From NCBI GenBank assembly GCA_963803545.1, contig CAWDMX010000004.1:372001-436000 (forward strand): DNA of 64,000 nucleotides, in the 5' to 3' direction. This DNA is from Legionella_C sp963803545. GTDB lineage: Bacteria > Pseudomonadota > Gammaproteobacteria > Legionellales > Legionellaceae. Shown piece after piece: positions 59,901-64,000 of this stretch. The stretch's first letter is position 1. The number at the start of each line of letters is the position of its first letter. The notes under the pieces were generated by a model. The model did no database searches and was not told the DNA's origin. It saw only the letters and a list, made by a program, of their open reading frames with translations. A program made the translations under genes and the position numbers.

Positions 59901-61420
59901 TTGTAGAAGCAGCTACGGAACCTAAAAAAGAATGGCGGGCGCCGTTAGGTTTTTTAGTGGTTCCTGGTGAGTCAACTAAACTGACTGGTGGATCAAGGTG
60001 CAACCTGGCTGAGGCTGCTTTAATTGCCAAGTGGTTAAAGGAGCAGGAAAGCGCCATTCTTGCCCATTACAATTCAGATAATGATCAAAAGGGACTTGCT
60101 GATTTGGTTGCAATATTAACGCCATTTAAAGGCCAAGTTCCTGTATTAAGAAAAGCTATTGCTAAAGAGTTTTCTGAAGATTTCCGAGATAAAAATGCAC
60201 TTGCAAATCAACTTGTTGTAGGAACAGTTCATTCTTTACAAGGTTCAGAGCGACTTATAGTTATTTTTTCAATGGTAGAGTCAGCCAACCCAGGGGAAAA
60301 ACACTTTTATGATGAAGACTCGAGCCTTATCAACGTTGCTATTTCAAGAGCTAAAGAGGTTTTTATTATTGCTGTAGATCAGATTGCTGTAAATTATGGG
60401 CATAATTTAAATCGACAAGCGTTGAAAAAGCCAAGTGACTACCTCTTTTATCATATGATGAGTAAGGGCAAAAGACTAAATTCTAACGAACTCATGCTAA
60501 TTGAGTCTCCTCATAAAAGCGACCATTTACAAAATGCCCTTAACAAAGGAATGAAATTAGAAATTTTAGCTACAAATGGCCATTTGGCCCAACTGGATAC
60601 CAGTTCCTCCTGGGACCCAATAACTGCCACCGAACCTAAGTGGACAACAATTGCTGAAAATGAAGCTAAAGTCTATGAGAGAGTTGCGCTATTGTGGCCC
60701 GACTTAGAGGTTCTTTACATAGCAACCGATCCGGATGCTGAGGGAGAAAGCATTGCATGGCATTTTATTAACAGAGTTAAACAATTTTTGCCTCTTGATA
60801 ATAAGAAAAAAAATATGCCCAACATCAAGCGCATGCGTTTTCATAGCTTGATAAATGACGATATTCAAGAGGCTTATGAAAACGCAAGTCATGGGCTAGA
60901 TGCTGGTTTAATTAAAGGAGCCTTGATCCGGTCAGTGTTAGATCAAATTATTAGTCGTCATTACCCTGAAAAGTTGGGGTTGGGTGTAAAAAATAATTTT
61001 CATGCTGGAATTGGTAGGGTACAGCTTTCCATATTAGATATAGCCCAAAATCATTTGGACCATGAAGACAAATATTTTATTGAGGTGAATCTGCCAAATT
61101 CTGGGTTAAATCAACTAGGTAGTTTTATTCTCTATGATAATGCTGAGAATAAGCCGATGATTTTTAACGATCCCATACTTGCAAACAAGGCCGCTAAAAA
61201 ATTGGAGGATATGATTGATATGAACAGTGGTATTACAATTAATTGGCAAGGCACTGTTCAACAATTACCAGAATACCCAGCAATCAATACCGCAGAGTTT
61301 TTAAAACTAGCCTGTACGGAGCTAGAATTATCGCCCACTGAAGTGATGAATATTCTTCAAGAACTTTACGAAGGCCAATCTCCCGTAAAAGATGATATTG
61401 AATTGGAGCAGTTTGCATGA
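56909..61420 (+). CDS. SF1 helicase fused to the N-terminal (TOPRIM) half of a type IA topoisomerase
   Basis: A 1503-residue fusion. Residues 1 to about 45 (SDKQLNFATAIAEKLKIELPP) resemble a small module seen in plasmid-type topoisomerases. From about 380 to 1180 there is a UPF1/DNA2-like SF1 helicase: Walker A NGPPGTGKTSL (about 395), coiled-coil insert (about 570-770), Walker B LLIVDEAGQGTPE (about 877), VVGDTEQIKPV, GTVHSLQGSERLIV and NVAISRAKEVFI. From about 1195 a type IA topoisomerase begins: TOPRIM Glu in LIESPHKSD, ATNGHLAQLD, ATDPDAEGESIAWHF, then RMRFHSLINDDIQEA, AGIGRVQLSIL and ELSPTEVMNILQELYEG. It stops just before the catalytic-tyrosine motif, which opens the next gene (ATGA overlap). 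Confidence 0.88.
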   Translation: MLPSDKQLNFATAIAEKLKIELPPKAQKDVKVCAAFISKHKAQFYGAIESASHQAGLDNLAIPESKNTARAPTHIATTGKQASPKDTFEQKVIKYWKDGLERTAFDGYGNLETELQAVQSFTFDKIEYVLEHFFCKNIFDASSGRKTEFVRHLVMLLEPENAKTKNANTIVIYVFPLALKLHDAKISESKKVPYTWVKATDDFPLFNHRIMGEEAEVEGLMLSNKESFGRKFTSIEKELFGGASLEQCLNFVDECFNALTDEEGGCQAWIKKYNESKNNVARLRNKEVRFKLVDGCAVSGATKNIRSCFSDVSKVIKHANNDLLPLFKNIINKDNELTKAFTAHQEKQTWDNLSVYLGHMDSISSSKNRVCYPLNPSQRMSLSLFVKINNGNTLAVNGPPGTGKTSLLRAVIADEWIRPLISNEESPECPIIIACAATNQAVTNIISSFDSVPGPILRDVNGERTDNEVCIESRWIPHLVSYGWYQPASVNKDNSTYQNFQIITRRCPSSPWDFEFAAKDFGRVVNNISYIEYSYLSLAQEFFNESLEIAEVANLFRSKIKKIYKEMGLITDLLSSWISGFVSYAAKKEEGAKLKNRYEHIKATFDIKAYKQLITNYDKDIKNLDNKLISINQLNKEAHKEFKPSMFSRLLRKTRGYIKKREIKDSKYWLNKLDKLGIHPAENDVNLNDIINFIQHKSEVLLLHKNTLVQEKNASFSNYKEHVDFINKYELAQSELEQLQIKLKEKQDDIVYKLGDLTGRTQAGISERFIYAIDCTKSYLAFSWDDFHITLLQDIQDILDVSVRPRLFHLSARYWESRYILYRKQILEDSHYSQLAIEKIRELAMLAPVFVTTSYSAPKLMKCNDSNRQFDYLYDQADLLIVDEAGQGTPEIGACIFSFAKRAIVVGDTEQIKPVWNIEQTVDQLIQHNLKLLNDKEALKQNGLMMSAGSIMLMAQNATQLYDQNKTVPGVMLTNHYRCRKPIIQICNEMVYSGALKIVEAATEPKKEWRAPLGFLVVPGESTKLTGGSRCNLAEAALIAKWLKEQESAILAHYNSDNDQKGLADLVAILTPFKGQVPVLRKAIAKEFSEDFRDKNALANQLVVGTVHSLQGSERLIVIFSMVESANPGEKHFYDEDSSLINVAISRAKEVFIIAVDQIAVNYGHNLNRQALKKPSDYLFYHMMSKGKRLNSNELMLIESPHKSDHLQNALNKGMKLEILATNGHLAQLDTSSSWDPITATEPKWTTIAENEAKVYERVALLWPDLEVLYIATDPDAEGESIAWHFINRVKQFLPLDNKKKNMPNIKRMRFHSLINDDIQEAYENASHGLDAGLIKGALIRSVLDQIISRHYPEKLGLGVKNNFHAGIGRVQLSILDIAQNHLDHEDKYFIEVNLPNSGLNQLGSFILYDNAENKPMIFNDPILANKAAKKLEDMIDMNSGITINWQGTVQQLPEYPAINTAEFLKLACTELELSPTEVMNILQELYEGQSPVKDDIELEQFA

Positions 61421-62172
61421 GTGGATTTATTTCATATTTAAGAACGACTGCTGAGATAAAAAGCCTTTTAGGACTTGGTTTCGATAAGGTCATGGAAAAG
61501 CTAAAGAGCAAGAAGTTAAAAGTAAGATTACAAGTATTTATGAAATTTTTCTTAATGGAAAAGAAAAGTGATAAAAAGTACCTAAAAAAACTAAATCAAA
61601 GATTACTTAAATGGCAGGAAGAACGAGATATTGAAAAACAAATGTCAGCTGCTCTTGTTTATCATTACACTGGAGCAAGGGCGCTGCATGGATTTCGTTA
61701 TCGACTAATTGAATATAAAAAAAAAGACAGAACTATATATAAATTAGAGCGATCCAAATTCTCTAGCTCGACTCGAAGACAATGGTTAAAGAAAATATCG
61801 GAAACTCATTATCCAGAGTTGAAACAAGCGGGGCTTTCTGAGTGCCAGATTTCTATGATGAAAAATGAAGGTGGCATACCTTATGGGTACCAAGTTCACC
61901 ACCGAATTCCATTAGATGATGGTGGAACAAATGACTTTGATAATTTAATTTTGATACGGGATAATGTCGAACATCGCTCAATTCATGGATACTACAACCC
62001 GGGTGAATTACAAATTAAATTAATGAACCATGGTGATACAACTGAGGTTGCTTTACCTGTTCCCCCTGAAAATGCAATTGTTTATCCAAATCCCAATCGT
62101 GGTTATTTTTGTGACCGCATCCCTAACAGCACATTAGTAGAGTTGTATGATGTCGATAGAAATTCTGATTAA
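61417..62172 (+). CDS. Topoisomerase catalytic-Tyr segment fused to an HNH nuclease
   Basis: A 251-residue protein. It opens MSGFISYLRTTA, which matches the type IA topoisomerase active-site motif (G-ITYMRTDS), with Tyr 7 and Arg 9 in the catalytic positions. The rest is unrelated to topoisomerases: a basic helical region (KSKKLKVRLQVFMKFF, KKLNQRLLKWQEERD), then RRQWLKKISETHYPELKQAG and an HNH nuclease at about 155-195, YGYQVHHRIPLDDGG plus TNDFDNLILIRDNVEHRSIHG. That HNH type is common at the C-terminus of polymorphic toxins and pyocins. It overlaps the next gene by about 25 bases. Either a toxin cassette joined to a topoisomerase fragment or a nuclease guided by it. Confidence 0.85.
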   Translation: MSGFISYLRTTAEIKSLLGLGFDKVMEKLKSKKLKVRLQVFMKFFLMEKKSDKKYLKKLNQRLLKWQEERDIEKQMSAALVYHYTGARALHGFRYRLIEYKKKDRTIYKLERSKFSSSTRRQWLKKISETHYPELKQAGLSECQISMMKNEGGIPYGYQVHHRIPLDDGGTNDFDNLILIRDNVEHRSIHGYYNPGELQIKLMNHGDTTEVALPVPPENAIVYPNPNRGYFCDRIPNSTLVELYDVDRNSD

Positions 62173-62596
62173 TAAAATCAATCACTGGTTAAAGAAATAT
62201 GAAGCCCCCGGACTTCCATCTCAGGCAAGTGATGCGGAGATTTTGAAGTTCAAAAACGAAATCAAAGATAAATTTAATTATATAATTCCATCAGCATTTG
62301 AAAGACTGTTATCTTATTCAAATGGCGTATTGTTTAATGGCTTGGTTATTTGGCCAACTGAAAAATATTGGCTTTTTCAAGAATCTTTCGTGGAAGCTAA
62401 TATTAATTTACGAGATTCATTTGATGAAAGATTTCTATACCTTGGAAACAGGGATGAAGAGCTTTATATTTACAACCCCGAAACAATGACGTATCAAGGA
62501 ATTGAATATATTGGTGATACGGCATGGGTAGAGTTCAATGAGTTTGAAGAAATGCTTGCGTTTATGCTCAACAGGTCATTAGAGTTAGATGATTAA
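62150..62596 (+). CDS. SUKH (SMI1/KNR4, YrhA-like) immunity-type protein
   Basis: About 148 residues. The SUKH pattern is seen in FNYIIPSAFERLLSYSNGVLFNGLVIWPTE, FLYLGNRDEELYIYNPETMTYQGIEYIGDTAWVEFNEFEEMLAFML. Proteins of this superfamily commonly neutralise nuclease toxins, and YrhA-like members often follow HNH toxins. The gene overlaps the HNH gene upstream, as toxin-immunity pairs often do. Start ATG 62147 or 62150; neither has a clear ribosome site, suggesting translational coupling. Confidence 0.8.
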   Translation: MSIEILINKINHWLKKYEAPGLPSQASDAEILKFKNEIKDKFNYIIPSAFERLLSYSNGVLFNGLVIWPTEKYWLFQESFVEANINLRDSFDERFLYLGNRDEELYIYNPETMTYQGIEYIGDTAWVEFNEFEEMLAFMLNRSLELDD

Positions 62597-62598
62597 AT

Positions 62599-63924
62599 AT
62601 GAAACATTTATATCATGCGCACCCAATGCTCGAACCCACCAATTATGACTTAAATCCAGAAGCTGCAAGTAATTTTCTTAGCGGAAATCAATTAAAAGTC
62701 TACGAGTTATTATGGCGATCAGCAGTTGCCACCAATCTCGATGGACCAGTGATCAGAATCCACCAACTAAGCAAAACTGTCAGCGAACAGGTATCGTTGC
62801 GTTTAAATTGGAAAGAGGTGTTAGAACCTGGATGGTGTGAATTAATTTCAACAAAATTTGCTGAGGGATGCTTAGGAGAGGGTGTTTTTTTTAGTTATAA
62901 AAATATACCGTCGGTAATACCGAAGTATAATAAAAACTGTCTATTTTCCAGCTCAGAAACTCAACCTATTGATTTTGCTATTTCTGAGGGTACCAATACA
63001 AGTATTCAGGTAAAAGCAGCGCCTCATAAGTATCTAACCTATGCTTCTTTACTTGATAAAATGGTAGCGTACAAAGTAGCAAAACCATCCACATACGCCA
63101 ACGCTTTAAATTCAGTAATAAAAAATAATTTGTTATTGAAAGATGGAACCTCCCTATTTGTTTCTTCAAATGGGGCAGCAATTCATGAGAAAATTTTAAA
63201 ACTTCCAGACAAAGAACAGGTAAATTGCAACTTATCATACGATATAGAAACAGCGATAGAACAAATTGAACAGAATTCAAGCGCTGCAGGCAGCTTGCTT
63301 AATCAATTTTGTCAACAGCTATTCAATTGCGATGCTGGATTAGCAAAATGGATAGATGAGCTCGAACTTGATGGACAGATATTAACAATTACGCACGACA
63401 ATAATAAATTAGTATCTTCAGATGATGAGCAAAACACGCGAGTAATTGAAGAACAGAAAGAGATGCAAGCTTCTTCATTAGATCATATCGTTGAGAAAGT
63501 CCAAAATTTTTCAAAAATAAATTGGCAAGAGCATGCCTGGAATGATTACTCGTTCACCAGTACTATATTAGATAAATTATTTTTAGGGCGATTGAAGACT
63601 CGTAAGGCACGCCGATTAGATACATTAAAAGAACGAGTATTCGAAGAGCATATTAGTGATTTTGTCAGTATTGTACATATTGGCCTTTGTGGCTCTATAC
63701 CCAGGATAGATATGCTCAAATATGCTGAATTTTATATACTGACAGATAGAACTAAAGGTTTTGGATATCTGGAAAATCTTAAATTGCTTTACCACAAAGA
63801 TATCTATGAACTCAGTTTTGAAGAAATAAAAAAATCTTTAGTCTATGGATTGCATGAAATTCAGATTCGTTGTATGACGCTGGATTTTGATGCTGATAGT
63901 TTTTTAGAAGTTGAATTTGAGTAA
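62599..63924 (+). CDS. C-terminal half of the type IA topoisomerase plus unknown tail
   Basis: A 441-residue protein. The first ~240 residues match type IA topoisomerase sequence downstream of the active-site Tyr: HLYHAHPMLEPTN (usual AHEAIRPTD), FLSGNQLKVYELLWRSAVATNL (usual LYxLIWxRFVASQM), then APHKYLTYASLLDKMVAYKV and AKPSTYANALNSVIKN (usual GRPSTYASIISTI), and a following LSYDIETAIEQIEQNSS. The last ~200 residues (for example SIVHIGLCGSIPRIDMLKYAE) have no recognised family and no zinc fingers. It starts two bases after the SUKH gene and is in the same frame as the HNH gene. It cannot act alone because it lacks TOPRIM and Tyr. Confidence 0.85.
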   Translation: MKHLYHAHPMLEPTNYDLNPEAASNFLSGNQLKVYELLWRSAVATNLDGPVIRIHQLSKTVSEQVSLRLNWKEVLEPGWCELISTKFAEGCLGEGVFFSYKNIPSVIPKYNKNCLFSSSETQPIDFAISEGTNTSIQVKAAPHKYLTYASLLDKMVAYKVAKPSTYANALNSVIKNNLLLKDGTSLFVSSNGAAIHEKILKLPDKEQVNCNLSYDIETAIEQIEQNSSAAGSLLNQFCQQLFNCDAGLAKWIDELELDGQILTITHDNNKLVSSDDEQNTRVIEEQKEMQASSLDHIVEKVQNFSKINWQEHAWNDYSFTSTILDKLFLGRLKTRKARRLDTLKERVFEEHISDFVSIVHIGLCGSIPRIDMLKYAEFYILTDRTKGFGYLENLKLLYHKDIYELSFEEIKKSLVYGLHEIQIRCMTLDFDADSFLEVEFE

Positions 63925-64000
63925 TATTCAGCCTAGCTAATACTCTGCTTTAAATTAATATATACGTTTCGCGAATGAAAATTAGGGATTTTTTTAAAAA

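Noticed and set aside
61405..61425. Programmed -1 frameshift between the helicase-topoisomerase and HNH genes
   Set aside because: No slippery heptamer or downstream stem is evident; ATGA translational coupling explains the overlap.
61417..62604. Intein in the topoisomerase
   Set aside because: The inserted part contains stops, a second ORF in another frame and no intein splice-junction motifs, so protein splicing cannot rejoin the halves.

Overview
This AT-rich window comes from a gammaproteobacterium. The housekeeping blocks surE-nlpD-rpoS, yebC-ruvC-ruvA, era-recO-pdxJ, dnaB-alr, bamD, rdgC and aceE-aceF-lpdA all carry clear gammaproteobacterial signatures. A Mip-like FKBP rotamase, two ankyrin-type proteins, a Ras/Rab-like GTPase with membrane segments, a coiled-coil protein and a repeat protein point to a host-associated member of the Legionellales (Coxiella/Legionella/Berkiella-like). 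That lineage call is an inference from gene content; no marker tree was possible.

Layout. 1-4.4 kb holds valine catabolism (isobutyryl-CoA dehydrogenase, enoyl-CoA hydratase, 3-hydroxyisobutyryl-CoA hydrolase) facing ETF:ubiquinone oxidoreductase, which takes the electrons from the dehydrogenase. 4.7-15 kb is core information processing and stress control, including an nlpD that seems to start at ATT; pcm and ruvB are missing from their usual places, and an effector-like gene sits between ruvA and era. 15-25 kb has bamD, tRNA-Ser(UGA), a large protein with tandem 41-residue ankyrin-like repeats, rdgC, an outer-membrane protein, rlmI, a hydrolase/dehydrogenase pair, an orphan FlgM-like protein, a cytochrome c5 and an L,D-transpeptidase. 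25-39 kb holds dnaB-alr, a cyanide-insensitive-type bd oxidase, an antiporter, ampE and the pyruvate dehydrogenase operon. 39-49 kb is membrane and envelope: a pseudogene, AmpG, Mip, a second L,D-transpeptidase, an ankyrin protein and a compact envelope-stress cluster (PRC-barrel, BON, DUF883-like and small membrane proteins).

49-64 kb is accessory DNA: repeat and orphan proteins, decayed IS5-family and IS3-family transposase genes, a Rab-like GTPase, a cyclase-family hydrolase broken by an 8-bp tandem duplication, an amidase, and a four-gene operon at the right end. That operon is the most unusual object here. Its first gene fuses a UPF1/DNA2-like SF1 helicase to the TOPRIM half of a type IA topoisomerase, an architecture that recalls reverse gyrase but with a different helicase family. 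The topoisomerase is split: the catalytic-tyrosine motif opens the second gene, and the remaining C-terminal half is the fourth gene. Between them lie an HNH nuclease domain and a SUKH/YrhA-like immunity-type gene. The second and fourth genes share a reading frame, so the arrangement looks like a toxin-immunity-like cassette placed just after the catalytic tyrosine of a helicase-topoisomerase gene.
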